Of a DNA stretch of 64,000 nucleotides, positions 27,240 through 36,554 are shown piece after piece. The DNA comes from Hoeflea algicola (lineage in GTDB: Bacteria > Pseudomonadota > Alphaproteobacteria > Rhizobiales > Rhizobiaceae): NCBI RefSeq assembly GCF_026619415.1, contig NZ_JAOVZR010000001.1, positions 3,456,501-3,520,500 of the forward strand, given 5' to 3'. The notes beneath the pieces are model-generated. The model did not search any database. It was not told the DNA's origin and saw only the letters and a program-made list of their open reading frames with translations. Each line of letters starts with the position of its first letter. Within the stretch, counting starts at the first letter, position 1. The position numbers and the translations under genes are program-made.

Positions 27240-28232
27240 ATGCCCCGCATCTCCATTCTCGGCACCGGTGCCTGGGGAACTGCGCTGGCCGCCGCATTTG
27301 TCGGCCAGGGTCACCCGGTTCGCCTTTGGGGCCGCAACAGCGCAATCTGCCAGGAAATATCCAGCCACCACACCAACCGCGCCTATCTCGGCGAGGCGCG
27401 CCTGCCTGCGGCCCTCAAGGCCAGTACGGACCTGGGCGCGGTGCTGGCCGACGCCGAAATCGTGCTTGTGGTTGCCCCCGCCCAGTCTACCGGGGATCTG
27501 GCCGCCCGAATTTCGGCACTGGTTCCCGACAAAGCGGTGCTGATTGCCTGCGCCAAGGGCATCGACAATCGCACCGGCCAGATGCAGAGCGAATTGATTG
27601 CCGCGCAACTGCCGCATCACCCGGTTGGCGTTCTCTCTGGTCCGAGTTTTGCTGCCGATGTAGTGCGTGGCCTGCCCACGGCGGTAACCCTTGCCATGCC
27701 CGATCTTGAATCCGCGCAGCAATTGGCGCGGTCGCTGTCAGGGGGCGCGGTGCGGATCTACGCCTCCGACGATGTTACCGGTGTGCAAATCGGCGGATCG
27801 CTCAAGAACGTGATGGCGATCGCCGTCGGCATCTGCCGCGGCGGCGGCATGGGTGCCAGCGCAGAAGCAGCGCTGATCACACGCGGCTATGCCGAACTGG
27901 TACGGCTTGGCGTGGCCATGGGCGCGCGTGCGGACACGCTGATGGGGCTCTCGGGACTGGGCGATCTGGTGCTCACCTGCTCGTCGGAACTGTCGCGCAA
28001 TTTTGCCTATGGCATCGCCGTCGGCAGCGGCCGCGATGTCTCCGGCCTGAAGCTTGCCGAGGGGGTGTACACCGTCTCGATTGCCAACCGGATCGCCGAA
28101 GATCACGGCATTGCCTGCCCGGTCATGCAGACCGCAGGTCTGGTTTTGTCGGGGAAGATGTCGGCGGCCGAGGCACGCACCACATTGATGGCGCGCCCGA
28201 TCAAGACTGAAAGCGCCCAGCAACAGCGCTGA
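27240..28232 (+). CDS. gpsA: Glycerol-3-phosphate dehydrogenase [NAD(P)+]
   Basis: 330 aa, the normal GpsA length. It makes sn-glycerol-3-phosphate for phospholipids. GTGAWGTALA (residues 8-17) is the Rossmann loop. CAKGID and GPSFAADV follow, then the catalytic Lys in GSLKNVMAIAVG and GLGDLVLTC. The start at 27240 gives the family N-terminus; the GTG at 27123 would add 39 residues overlapping the spacer. It follows the DprE1-like gene in the same direction. Confidence 0.95.
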   Translation: MPRISILGTGAWGTALAAAFVGQGHPVRLWGRNSAICQEISSHHTNRAYLGEARLPAALKASTDLGAVLADAEIVLVVAPAQSTGDLAARISALVPDKAVLIACAKGIDNRTGQMQSELIAAQLPHHPVGVLSGPSFAADVVRGLPTAVTLAMPDLESAQQLARSLSGGAVRIYASDDVTGVQIGGSLKNVMAIAVGICRGGGMGASAEAALITRGYAELVRLGVAMGARADTLMGLSGLGDLVLTCSSELSRNFAYGIAVGSGRDVSGLKLAEGVYTVSIANRIAEDHGIACPVMQTAGLVLSGKMSAAEARTTLMARPIKTESAQQQR

Positions 28233-28495
28233 TACCGCAGCTTGCTCTCGTCGCCTTCAGTGCTGCGGTCAGCGGGGAGGCATGAAATATTTCATTGGTT
28301 CCGCTCGGGCATGAGAGGAATTTTCATATTTTTCGCGTCAACTGACGCAAACCAGTGCATGTCGCGCTCATCTGATTCCATGTGAACGATGATTTACATG
28401 CGCTGTTCAAGCTGTTTCAGCGTCTTTGGCGCATCCGGATGGATGCGCGGCGCTAGAGGTCAACCGCCGAAAGGCCGCGCCAAGCGGAGCATTCC
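28233..28495. other. Intergenic region before the mannose-nucleotide genes
   Basis: About 260 bases between gpsA and the guanylyltransferase fusion. AT-rich patches near 28310-28390 are the likely promoter. No gene seen. Confidence 0.35.
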
Positions 28496-30742
28496 ATGGG
28501 CTCAAACCACACCATTACGCCCGTCATTCTGTGCGGCGGCGCCGGATCCCGGCTTTGGCCGATGTCGCGCGATTCTAAGCCCAAACAGTTCCATCGTCTC
28601 GTCAACGACAAGACCCTGCTGACCAATACGCTCGAGCGTGTCGACCACAAGGGCGAGGGTCTGCGCTACCTGCCGACCCGGGTTGTCGGCGGCGTCGGCT
28701 TTGAATCGCTGCTGGTCGAACAGGGTGAAACCAGCAGCGTCGAGGTCGAGCGTTATGTGCTCGAGCCGCTGATCCGCGACACCGCACCGGCGATTGCTGC
28801 CGCGATTGCCGATCTGGCTGAAACCGACCCGGAGCGGATGGTGCTGGTGCTGCCCTCCGATCACCAGATTTCCGATGTGGCGGCGTTTTTCGATGTCGTC
28901 CGCACCGGCGCCGAGGCGTTGGCCGCGCGCGGCGGCATCATGACCATCGGCATCGCGCCTACTCGACCCGAAACACAATATGGCTATATCGAGCGCGGCG
29001 ACGGCGATGGCCCGGTCTTTGATGTCTCGCGGTTTCGCGAAAAGCCGGATCTGGAAACGGCAGAGACCTTTCTGCGCTCCGGACGGTTCTTCTGGAATGC
29101 CGGCATCTTCATGTTCCGCGCCGGCGAAATGGGCGCCGAACTCGGCCGCCAGCAGCCCGAGGTCTGGTCCCAGGCCCGACAGGCCGTCGAACGCGCCGAA
29201 ATTGCCGGCAAATGCTACCGGCTCGACAGCGACGCCTTTGCCGCCAGCCCAAAAATCTCGATCGATTATGCGGTGATGGAAAACGCCAGCCGCATCAGCG
29301 TCGTTGCCGCGTCGTTTGACTGGAACGATCTCGGATCATGGAACCAATTGCACGATGGCTCGCCGCTCGACGAGGCCGGCAATGCCCGTTTCGGCGATGT
29401 GCTGGCGATCGATGTTCACGACAGCTACCTGCGCTCTGAAGACCGGCTGCTGGCGGTGGCGGGGCTCGACAACATCATCGTCGTCTCCCAGCCCGACGCG
29501 CTGCTGATCGTCCATCGCGACAAGGCGCATCTGGTCAAGGACATCGCCACCCAGGTCAAGCAATCTGGCGAATGGCCGCCGCTGGCTGTGGCCCATTCCG
29601 GCCGGCCGGTACCCTCGCCGCGGGTAATCCGCAAATGGCTGTTCGACACAGCCCTGCCGCTATGGGCCGGTGTCGGCGTCGACCGGGTGCATGGGGGCGT
29701 ACATGAAGCGCTCAACCATGACGGCACCCCCGCCGATCTGGATTACAAGCGGTTTCGGGTGCTGGCACGACAGATCTATTGTTTCGCCAATGCCGAATTG
29801 CTCGGCTGGGATGGCGGCGCGCACGAGGTGCTGCGCCATTGTTTTGACACGCTGGTGGAGACCGGCTGGCATGCCGATGGCGGCTGGATCCATCTCTGGA
29901 ACGCCGACGGCACGGTCAAGGATCCGCAGCGCGACACCTATGACCAGTGTTTCGTGCTGCTGGCGCTGGCCTGGTTGTGGAAGGCGACGAAATGGCCCGA
30001 AGCGCGGGTTTGGGCCGAACGCACCATCGCCTATATGGACGATCACCTGATCGACCATGCCCATGGCGGGTTTTATGAATCGAGCCTGCGACTGGATTAC
30101 CGCCGCGCCAACCCGCACATGCATTATCTCGAGGCGATGCAGGCGTGGTATGAAGTCACCGGCGAACGCGCGTTTCTCGATCGCGCCCAGACGGCGGTCG
30201 ACCTGTTCACCTCGGTGTTCTTCAATGCCGAGAGCTGGAGCGTCACCGAGCATTTCGAGCGCGACTGGTCGGTGCGTACTGACAAGCCGGCCCGCATCGA
30301 GCCGGGACATCATTACGAATGGGTGTGGCTGCTGCTGCGTCAGGCGCGGTTTGCCGATCAGCCGCAACTCAAGGAATATTGCCGCAAGCTTTATGCCACC
30401 AGCCACGCCTTCGGCCATGCCCGAGGGACTGACGCGGTGTGCGATTCGATGGCGCCGGACGGTTCCGCGATGGTAGGCACCGCGCGGCTGTGGTGCCAGA
30501 CCGAGGCGCTGAAGGCCGGGCTTTTAAGCCGCGCCGAAGGCTTGCCCGGCGACGAGACGCTGTTCATCCGGATGCTCGATGTGATCTTCAACCGCTACCT
30601 GATCACACCTGTGGCCGGTGGCTGGTACGATCAGATCGACCCCAACGGGCGGGTGATATCCAAGGATATGCCGACCAGCACCTTCTATCATGTGTTCTGT
30701 GCGCTGGTTGAGTATCTCCGGCACGAAGAAATGCTGGGCTGA
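28496..30742 (+). CDS. Mannose-1-phosphate guanylyltransferase fused to AGE-family epimerase/isomerase
   Basis: 748 aa. Residues ~8-355 are a GDP-mannose pyrophosphorylase: CGGAGSRLWPMSR at 13-25, LPSDHQI near 122, FREKPD, and FWNAGIFMF near 199. Residues ~375-748 are an N-acylglucosamine-2-epimerase/mannose-6-P isomerase (AGE) alpha/alpha barrel with conserved His and Trp patches (GGWIHLWN, EPGHHYEW). In many bacteria ManC is instead fused to a cupin-type isomerase; here an AGE fold replaces it. The product would make GDP-mannose from fructose-6-P together with the phosphomannomutase that follows 48 bases on. Confidence 0.92.
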   Translation: MGSNHTITPVILCGGAGSRLWPMSRDSKPKQFHRLVNDKTLLTNTLERVDHKGEGLRYLPTRVVGGVGFESLLVEQGETSSVEVERYVLEPLIRDTAPAIAAAIADLAETDPERMVLVLPSDHQISDVAAFFDVVRTGAEALAARGGIMTIGIAPTRPETQYGYIERGDGDGPVFDVSRFREKPDLETAETFLRSGRFFWNAGIFMFRAGEMGAELGRQQPEVWSQARQAVERAEIAGKCYRLDSDAFAASPKISIDYAVMENASRISVVAASFDWNDLGSWNQLHDGSPLDEAGNARFGDVLAIDVHDSYLRSEDRLLAVAGLDNIIVVSQPDALLIVHRDKAHLVKDIATQVKQSGEWPPLAVAHSGRPVPSPRVIRKWLFDTALPLWAGVGVDRVHGGVHEALNHDGTPADLDYKRFRVLARQIYCFANAELLGWDGGAHEVLRHCFDTLVETGWHADGGWIHLWNADGTVKDPQRDTYDQCFVLLALAWLWKATKWPEARVWAERTIAYMDDHLIDHAHGGFYESSLRLDYRRANPHMHYLEAMQAWYEVTGERAFLDRAQTAVDLFTSVFFNAESWSVTEHFERDWSVRTDKPARIEPGHHYEWVWLLLRQARFADQPQLKEYCRKLYATSHAFGHARGTDAVCDSMAPDGSAMVGTARLWCQTEALKAGLLSRAEGLPGDETLFIRMLDVIFNRYLITPVAGGWYDQIDPNGRVISKDMPTSTFYHVFCALVEYLRHEEMLG

Positions 30743-30790
30743 ATCGTCCGCAAGACGGCCAGCATCAACGCGACATCCAGGGAGTAGCAA

Positions 30791-32206
30791 ATGGCGGCGA
30801 AATTTGGCACCAGCGGTCTGCGCGGCCTTGTCGGCGACCTCACCGACGGAACCGCCGCAGCCCATGCGCGGGCCTTTGCACGGCACTTGCGGCAGACCGG
30901 GATGGCGGCTTCGGGCGCCCCGATATTCCTCGGTCAGGACATGCGCGCCTCGAGTCCCGAAATTGCCGCGCAATGCGCCGCGGCCCTGCTTGCCGAAGAT
31001 CTCCACCCGGTTGATTGCGGCGTCACCCCGACGCCCGCGCTGGCGCTTCACGCCATGAGCCAGGGCGCTGCGGCGCTGATGGTCACCGGCTCACACATTC
31101 CCGATGATCGCAATGGCGTCAAGTTCTACCGGCCCGATGGCGAGATCGACAAGGATGACGAGGCGGCGATCTCGCGGCTTGCGTCCGAGCTGGCCGGGCC
31201 ATTGCCGGCGGCCGGCGCGCTCGATACGGATTCCGGAGCCGCCACCCACGGCTTTATCGCGCGCTATCGCGGTTTTATACCAGAGGGGGCCTTCGAGGGG
31301 CTGCGCGTCGGGGTCTATGAACAAAGTTCTGCCGCTCGCGAGGTCCTTGCGACGGTGCTCGAACAGGCCGGCGCCACGGTGGTCAGGCTTGGCCGGTCCG
31401 AGACCTTCATCCCGGTCGATACCGAGGCGGTGTCGGAAGAAACCCACAGGCTGGCAGCGAGCTGGGTCAAGTCCGAAAGGCTCGATGCGCTGGTGTCTGC
31501 CGATGGCGATGGCGACCGGCCCTTGCTGGTCGACGAGACCGGAACGGTGCTGCGTGGCGACGCGCTGGGGCTGATTGTTGCCCGTTATCTCGATGCCGAC
31601 GCCGTTATCACGCCGGTCACCTCCAATTCCGGCATCGAGCAGCGCTGCCGGGCCGAGGTTCACCGCACAAAAGTGGGCTCGCCCTATGTCATCGCCGCAA
31701 TGGCTGAAGCTCAGCGCGGCGGCAAGGCCCGGGTGATCGGCTTTGAAGCCAATGGCGGCGTGCTCACCGGCAACCGCATCCGCACGGGCGCAGCCGATCT
31801 GGCACCGCTGCCGACCCGCGACAGCGTCCTGCCATTGCTTTGCGCTCTGGCCGCCGCGCGCGCTGCCGGCCAGAGCGTCTCGGCCCACGTGGCTCAGTTC
31901 GAACTGCCGGTTGCCATCAGCGACAGGATCGAGAATTTTCCCACCGATGTTAGCCAGGCGCTGGTGGCTCGACTATCAGGCGATGAACAAGCCTGTGCGG
32001 CGTTTTTCGCAGCACTCGGACCGGTCGCGGATATCGACCGTACCGATGGTCTCAGGATCACGCTCCAAAACGGAGATATCGTCCACCTGCGCCCCTCCGG
32101 CAACGCACCGGAAATGCGGATCTACAGCGAGGCGACGAGTGAAACCAGAGCGCGGGCGCTGATTGCGCAGGTAAGGCAGCAGGTTCGCAACAGCACCGGC
32201 GGCTGA
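30791..32206 (+). CDS. manB: Phosphomannomutase
   Basis: 471 aa alpha-D-phosphohexomutase. The active-site phosphoserine is Ser101 in TGSHIPDDRNG. The metal-binding loop DGDGDRP is near 238, a sugar-binding FEANGGV is near 318, and the phosphate-binding RPSGNAPEMRIYSEA is near the C-terminus. It converts mannose-6-P to mannose-1-P. It sits directly behind the guanylyltransferase/isomerase fusion, which makes this a GDP-mannose operon. It converges with urtE, 14 bases away. Confidence 0.9.
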   Translation: MAAKFGTSGLRGLVGDLTDGTAAAHARAFARHLRQTGMAASGAPIFLGQDMRASSPEIAAQCAAALLAEDLHPVDCGVTPTPALALHAMSQGAAALMVTGSHIPDDRNGVKFYRPDGEIDKDDEAAISRLASELAGPLPAAGALDTDSGAATHGFIARYRGFIPEGAFEGLRVGVYEQSSAAREVLATVLEQAGATVVRLGRSETFIPVDTEAVSEETHRLAASWVKSERLDALVSADGDGDRPLLVDETGTVLRGDALGLIVARYLDADAVITPVTSNSGIEQRCRAEVHRTKVGSPYVIAAMAEAQRGGKARVIGFEANGGVLTGNRIRTGAADLAPLPTRDSVLPLLCALAAARAAGQSVSAHVAQFELPVAISDRIENFPTDVSQALVARLSGDEQACAAFFAALGPVADIDRTDGLRITLQNGDIVHLRPSGNAPEMRIYSEATSETRARALIAQVRQQVRNSTGG

Positions 32207-32220
32207 TGCGCCAAGAGCGC

Positions 32221-32913
32221 TCATACGGTCAGATGCTTGCGGATTTCCGGGTCATCAAGGGTCTCGGGGGCCCCTGAATGGACCACCTTGCCGCGATCCA
32301 TGATGTAGATGTGATCGCCGATCTCGCGGCAGAAATCGAGATATTGCTCGACCAGCAAAATGGCGATGCCCTTGTTGCGCAGCACCGTGAGCGCCCGGCC
32401 GATATCCTTGATCACCGAGGGCTGAATGCCCTCGGTGGGTTCGTCAAGCACCAAAAGCTTGGGACGGATCACCAGCGCCCGGCCGATGGCCAGTTGCTGC
32501 TGCTGGCCGCCGGAAAGGTCACCACCACGCCGCCCGAGCATTTCCTTGAGCACCGGAAACAGCTCGAAAACCTCGTCGGGTATGGTTCTCTTGCCGCGCG
32601 GCAGCGCTGAAAACCCGGTCTGCAGGTTCTCCTTGACCGTCAAGAGTGGAAAGATCTCGCGGCCCTGCGGCACGAAGCCGATCCCGGCGCGGGCGCGGTC
32701 GTAGACTTTCCTGGCGGTGAAGGTCTCGCCATCAAACCTTATGTCACCGAAGCTCAGCGGATGGTGCCCGATCAGCGATCTCAGCAGGCTGGTCTTGCCG
32801 ACCCCGTTGCGTCCCAGAATGCAGGTGATCCTGTCGCTGGCAATCTCCAGGCTGACACCCCTCAGCGCTTCGGCGGCGCCATAATGAAGTCCGGCATTTT
32901 CGATCTGCAACAT
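32221..32913 (-). CDS. urtE: Urea ABC transporter ATP-binding protein UrtE
   Basis: 230 aa, LivF-type ATPase. Walker A is GRNGVGKTS, the signature is LSGGQQQQLAIGRAL, and Walker B is LLVLDEPTEGIQPS. The PSVIKDIG segment after Walker B is typical of UrtE. The start at 32913 follows GGAGGTGA; the GTG-type extension to 32940 overlaps urtD and is unlikely. It is the last gene of the urt operon. Confidence 0.93.
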   Translation of the reverse strand: MLQIENAGLHYGAAEALRGVSLEIASDRITCILGRNGVGKTSLLRSLIGHHPLSFGDIRFDGETFTARKVYDRARAGIGFVPQGREIFPLLTVKENLQTGFSALPRGKRTIPDEVFELFPVLKEMLGRRGGDLSGGQQQQLAIGRALVIRPKLLVLDEPTEGIQPSVIKDIGRALTVLRNKGIAILLVEQYLDFCREIGDHIYIMDRGKVVHSGAPETLDDPEIRKHLTV

Positions 32914-32920
32914 CTGTCGT

Positions 32921-33673
32921 TCACCTCCCCAGATAGACATCGACGACGCGCTGGTCGGCGCTGACGTGATCGAGCGAGCCTTCGGCCAGCACCGAGCCCT
33001 CGTGCAGGCAGGTAACCTTGACGCCGAGGTCGCGAATGAAATCCATGTCGTGCTCGACGACGATCACCGTGTGGGTTTGGGCGATTTCCCGCAACAGCCG
33101 CGCGGTTTCGGCTGTTTCCGCATCGGTCATGCCGGCAACCGGCTCGTCGACCAGCAGCAGTTTGGGATCCTGGGCCAGCAGCATGCCTATTTCCAGCCAT
33201 TGCTTCTGTCCGTGCGACAGGTTTTCGGCCAGATCGTGCCGGCGGGCTTCCAGCCGGATGGTCACGAGAATGTTGTCGATGCGATCGCTTTCGTCAGTCT
33301 TCCGGGAGCCAAACAGCAGACCCTTGATCCTGAGCCCGCCGGACATGGCCAAAAGCAGGTTGGTTTCCACCGAGTGGTTCTCGAACACCGTCGGTTTCTG
33401 GAATTTGCGGCCGATGCCCATGGTGGCGATCGACGATTCATCATGCTTGGTCAGATCGATCTTGCCGTCGAAAAAGACGGTGCCTTCATCGGGACGGGTC
33501 TTGCCGGTGATGATGTCCATCATGGTGGTCTTGCCTGCGCCATTGGGACCGATGATCGCCCGCATTTCGCCGGGGCCGACGGCCAGCGACAATTCGTTGA
33601 TCGCCCGGAATCCGTCAAAACTGACCGAGACATTGTCGAGATAAAGCATCGAGGACGTCAGCCGCGCGCTCAT
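32921..33673 (-). CDS. urtD: Urea ABC transporter ATP-binding protein UrtD
   Basis: 250 aa, LivG-type ATPase. Walker A is GPNGAGKTT, the Q-loop is RKFQKPTVF (UrtD-like), the signature is LSHGQKQWLEIGM (instead of LSGGQ, as usual in UrtD), and Walker B is LLLVDEPVAGM. It starts three bases after the urtC stop. Confidence 0.93.
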   Translation of the reverse strand: MSARLTSSMLYLDNVSVSFDGFRAINELSLAVGPGEMRAIIGPNGAGKTTMMDIITGKTRPDEGTVFFDGKIDLTKHDESSIATMGIGRKFQKPTVFENHSVETNLLLAMSGGLRIKGLLFGSRKTDESDRIDNILVTIRLEARRHDLAENLSHGQKQWLEIGMLLAQDPKLLLVDEPVAGMTDAETAETARLLREIAQTHTVIVVEHDMDFIRDLGVKVTCLHEGSVLAEGSLDHVSADQRVVDVYLGR

Positions 33674-33676
33674 GGC

Positions 33677-34831
33677 CTACTCCGCTGCTTGGGGTTGGGG
33701 GGCGGGCAAGGGGGCAGCGCCCTGGCTTGGTCTGCTTTGCTGCCGCTGCCGCGCCCATTGAGACAGCGTACCGACCAGCCCCTTGGGCAGGAACAAGGTG
33801 GTCAGCACGAACAGCGCGCCGAGCACGAACAACCAGTATTCCGGCAGCAAGCCGGTGAACCAGCTCTTGCCGCCATTGACCAGGAACGCGCCGATGGCCG
33901 GGCCGACGATGGTGCCGCGCCCGCCGACCGCGGTCCAGATGACGATCTCGATCGAGTTGGCCGGAGCGAACTCGCCCGGGTTGATGATGCCGACCTGCGG
34001 CACGTAAAGCGCACCGGCGATGCCGGCCATCATCGCCGACAGCGTCCAGACGAACAGCTTGATGTTTTCCGGCCGAAACCCCAAAAACCTGGTCCGGCTT
34101 TCCGCATCACGGATCGCCACCAGCACCTTGCCAAAACGCGATGCCGAGATCGCTGCCACCAGCATCAGGAACAGGCACAGGAACAGCGCGCTGAGGCCAA
34201 ACAAAGCAGCACGGGTCTCGCGCGCCTGGATGTCGAAGCCCAGAATGTCCTTGAAGTCGGTCAGCCCGTTATTGCCACCAAACCCCATGTCGTTGCGGAA
34301 AAACGCCAGCAGCAGCGCATAGGTCATGGCCTGGGTGATGATAGACAGATAGACCCCGGAAACCCGTGACCGGAAGGCAAACCAGCCGAAGATGAAGGCG
34401 AGCAGGCCGGGCACAGCCATCACCATCAGCGCGGCAAACCAGAACTGGTCGAAGCCGGTCCAGAACCAGGGCAGTTGCTGGTAGTCCAGAAACACCATGA
34501 AATCGGGCAGCACCGGGTGACCATAGACGCCACGGGTGCCGATCTGGCGCATCAGATACATGCCCATGGCGTAGCCGCCGAGTGCGAAAAACGCGCCATG
34601 ACCGAGCGAGAGGATGCCGCAATAGCCCCAGACCAGATTGAGCGAGACCGCAAGCATCGCGTAACACAGGAATTTGCCCAGGAGCGCGACGATATGATTT
34701 GGCACGTGCAGCGGCGAGCCCGGCGCGGTCGCAAGGTTGGCAAGCACGATCAGTACGGCGGCAAGGGCGATCAGGGTCACCGCGATCCATGTACCGCGGC
34801 CGATCAGGGCGGGGTGTATCTGCGTGCTCAT
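33677..34831 (-). CDS. urtC: Urea ABC transporter permease UrtC
   Basis: 384 aa, LivM-type permease with about nine membrane segments. The start at 34831 overlaps the urtB stop by four bases (ATGA), and the first membrane helix begins near residue 15. Typical segments include LNLVWGYCGILSLGHGAFFALGGYAMGM split over helices 2-3, and GYLGFRPEN-like FLGFRPENIK. The C-terminus is a short Pro/Gln-rich cytoplasmic tail. Confidence 0.93.
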   Translation of the reverse strand: MSTQIHPALIGRGTWIAVTLIALAAVLIVLANLATAPGSPLHVPNHIVALLGKFLCYAMLAVSLNLVWGYCGILSLGHGAFFALGGYAMGMYLMRQIGTRGVYGHPVLPDFMVFLDYQQLPWFWTGFDQFWFAALMVMAVPGLLAFIFGWFAFRSRVSGVYLSIITQAMTYALLLAFFRNDMGFGGNNGLTDFKDILGFDIQARETRAALFGLSALFLCLFLMLVAAISASRFGKVLVAIRDAESRTRFLGFRPENIKLFVWTLSAMMAGIAGALYVPQVGIINPGEFAPANSIEIVIWTAVGGRGTIVGPAIGAFLVNGGKSWFTGLLPEYWLFVLGALFVLTTLFLPKGLVGTLSQWARQRQQSRPSQGAAPLPAPQPQAAE

Positions 34832-36444
34832 GTCTCCACCGCCCTTCCCTTGAGCGCGAACAATCCGCGCGGTCGTTTCTGGATGAACAGGATGATGAGG
34901 ACGAGAACCAGGATCTTGCCGAGCACGGCGCCGGTATAGGGTTCGAGAAACTTGTTGGCGATGCCGAGCGTCATGGCGCCGACCAGGGTCCCCCAAAGAT
35001 TGCCGACGCCGCCAAAGACCACGACCAGGAAGGAATCGATGATGTAGCTCTGGCCCAGGTTGGGCGAGACGTTATCGATCTGCGACAGCGCCACGCCAGC
35101 AATACCGGCAATGCCGGAGCCGAGCCCGAAGGTCATGGCGTCGACCCACGAAGTCTTGATCCCCATCGCGCCAGCCATTCGCCGGTTCTGGGTCACGGCC
35201 CGCATTTCCAGCCCCAGTGCCGAGCGGTTGATGATCAGATAGAGCGCAGCAAACACCACCGCCGCGAACACCACGATCCACAACCGGTTCCAGGTGATCG
35301 ACATCTGGCCGATCTCGAAGGCACCGGACATCCACGAGGGATTGCCGACTTCGCGGTTGGTGGGCCCGAACAGGGTGCGCACGCTCTGCTGCAGGATCAG
35401 CGACACGCCCCAGGTGGCGAGCAATGTCTCCAGCGGCCGGCCGTAGAGAAACCGGATCAGCCCGCGTTCCATGATCACGCCGATGGTGCCGCTGACAAGA
35501 AAGGCCAGCGGAACGGCAACCAGCAGCGAATAGTCAAACAGCCCCGGCGCGGTGGTGCGGAACACTTCCTGCACCGCGAAGGTGGTGTAAGCGCCCAGCA
35601 TCACCATCTCGCCATGGGCCATGTTGATCACCCCCATGACGCCGAAGGTGATGGCAAGACCGATGGCGGCCAGGAGCAGCACCGATCCGAGCGAAATCCC
35701 GTACCAGATGTTTTGCGCTGCCGACCAGGCGGCGAGGCTTTCCTCGACCTTGGCAATGCCGGCATCGAGTTTTGTCTTCAATTCGCCATCGGCAGCATTG
35801 GCATAGGCCGACAGCAGCGCCAGTGCCGCGCGGTCACCCCGGGCTGCAATGATGTCGATGGCTTGGGATTTTTCAGCAAGCGGCGCATCGGTGGCGAGCA
35901 ATGCCGAGGCGCGTGCTTCAATGAAGGCTGAGCGCACATTGGCATCGGTTTCGGTTTGCAGCGCTTCATCGAGCGCTTCAAGCGCGGAGGCATCCGATTG
36001 CTCGAAGATCGTCCGGGCGGCAGTCAGACGAACGTCGGCGGATTTGGCCTTTAGTGTCAGCCCCGAAAGTGCCGCGGCAATCTTGCGCCGGAGCGAATTC
36101 TTGATCTTGATTTTCTTCAAACCGGACGCCTCCACGGGGCCGTCCGTGAGCGCTTCGCCGCTTACGGCATCGCGCAGCACAAGGTTCGGCGCCTCGCCCT
36201 CGACCACCAGTACCCGGCCATCGGTGGCGCGCGCCATCAAGGTGCCATCTGAAAGGCTGCGCAATGCCAGAGCGGCGCGCGGATCGCCGGTCGCTGCAAG
36301 GCGCTCGATGACGGCTTCGACCTGGCTGAATTTCTTGGCCCTGGCAAAATCGGCGATGATGTGCTCAAGCGAGGGGGCTTGCGCGCCGGCCTTGGTCACA
36401 AGCGTCAGCAACATGGTGGTGATCAGAAAAAGGGTGCGCAGCAT
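34828..36444 (-). CDS. urtB: Urea ABC transporter permease UrtB
   Basis: 538 aa. A signal peptide (residues 1-21, ending AGA) and a ~220-residue helical periplasmic domain precede the LivH-type permease (~235-530, about eight helices, with GVMGVINMAHGEMVMLGAY). This long N-terminal domain is normal for UrtB. The start at 36444 puts the signal peptide at the N-terminus; the upstream open frame to 36666 is read-through of the urtA-urtB spacer. Confidence 0.93.
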   Translation of the reverse strand: MLRTLFLITTMLLTLVTKAGAQAPSLEHIIADFARAKKFSQVEAVIERLAATGDPRAALALRSLSDGTLMARATDGRVLVVEGEAPNLVLRDAVSGEALTDGPVEASGLKKIKIKNSLRRKIAAALSGLTLKAKSADVRLTAARTIFEQSDASALEALDEALQTETDANVRSAFIEARASALLATDAPLAEKSQAIDIIAARGDRAALALLSAYANAADGELKTKLDAGIAKVEESLAAWSAAQNIWYGISLGSVLLLAAIGLAITFGVMGVINMAHGEMVMLGAYTTFAVQEVFRTTAPGLFDYSLLVAVPLAFLVSGTIGVIMERGLIRFLYGRPLETLLATWGVSLILQQSVRTLFGPTNREVGNPSWMSGAFEIGQMSITWNRLWIVVFAAVVFAALYLIINRSALGLEMRAVTQNRRMAGAMGIKTSWVDAMTFGLGSGIAGIAGVALSQIDNVSPNLGQSYIIDSFLVVVFGGVGNLWGTLVGAMTLGIANKFLEPYTGAVLGKILVLVLIILFIQKRPRGLFALKGRAVET

Positions 36445-36554
36445 GGTGTGATGATTTTCCGGGAATGGGGTGGCGACAGGGTTGGACCGGTGATGTCCGT
36501 TGCCGCGTCCAAGGGGTACGGCCGCCCGCGGGGGGCAGGCGGCCGCAGTCGTTC

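Noticed and set aside
26169..27722. 517-codon open frame on the minus strand
   Set aside because: Antisense to the DprE1-like and gpsA genes, Arg/Gly/His-rich composition and no domain pattern; a codon-bias shadow in GC-rich DNA.
32966..34369. 467-codon open frame on the plus strand
   Set aside because: Antisense to urtD and urtC, whose motifs are complete; composition typical of a shadow frame.
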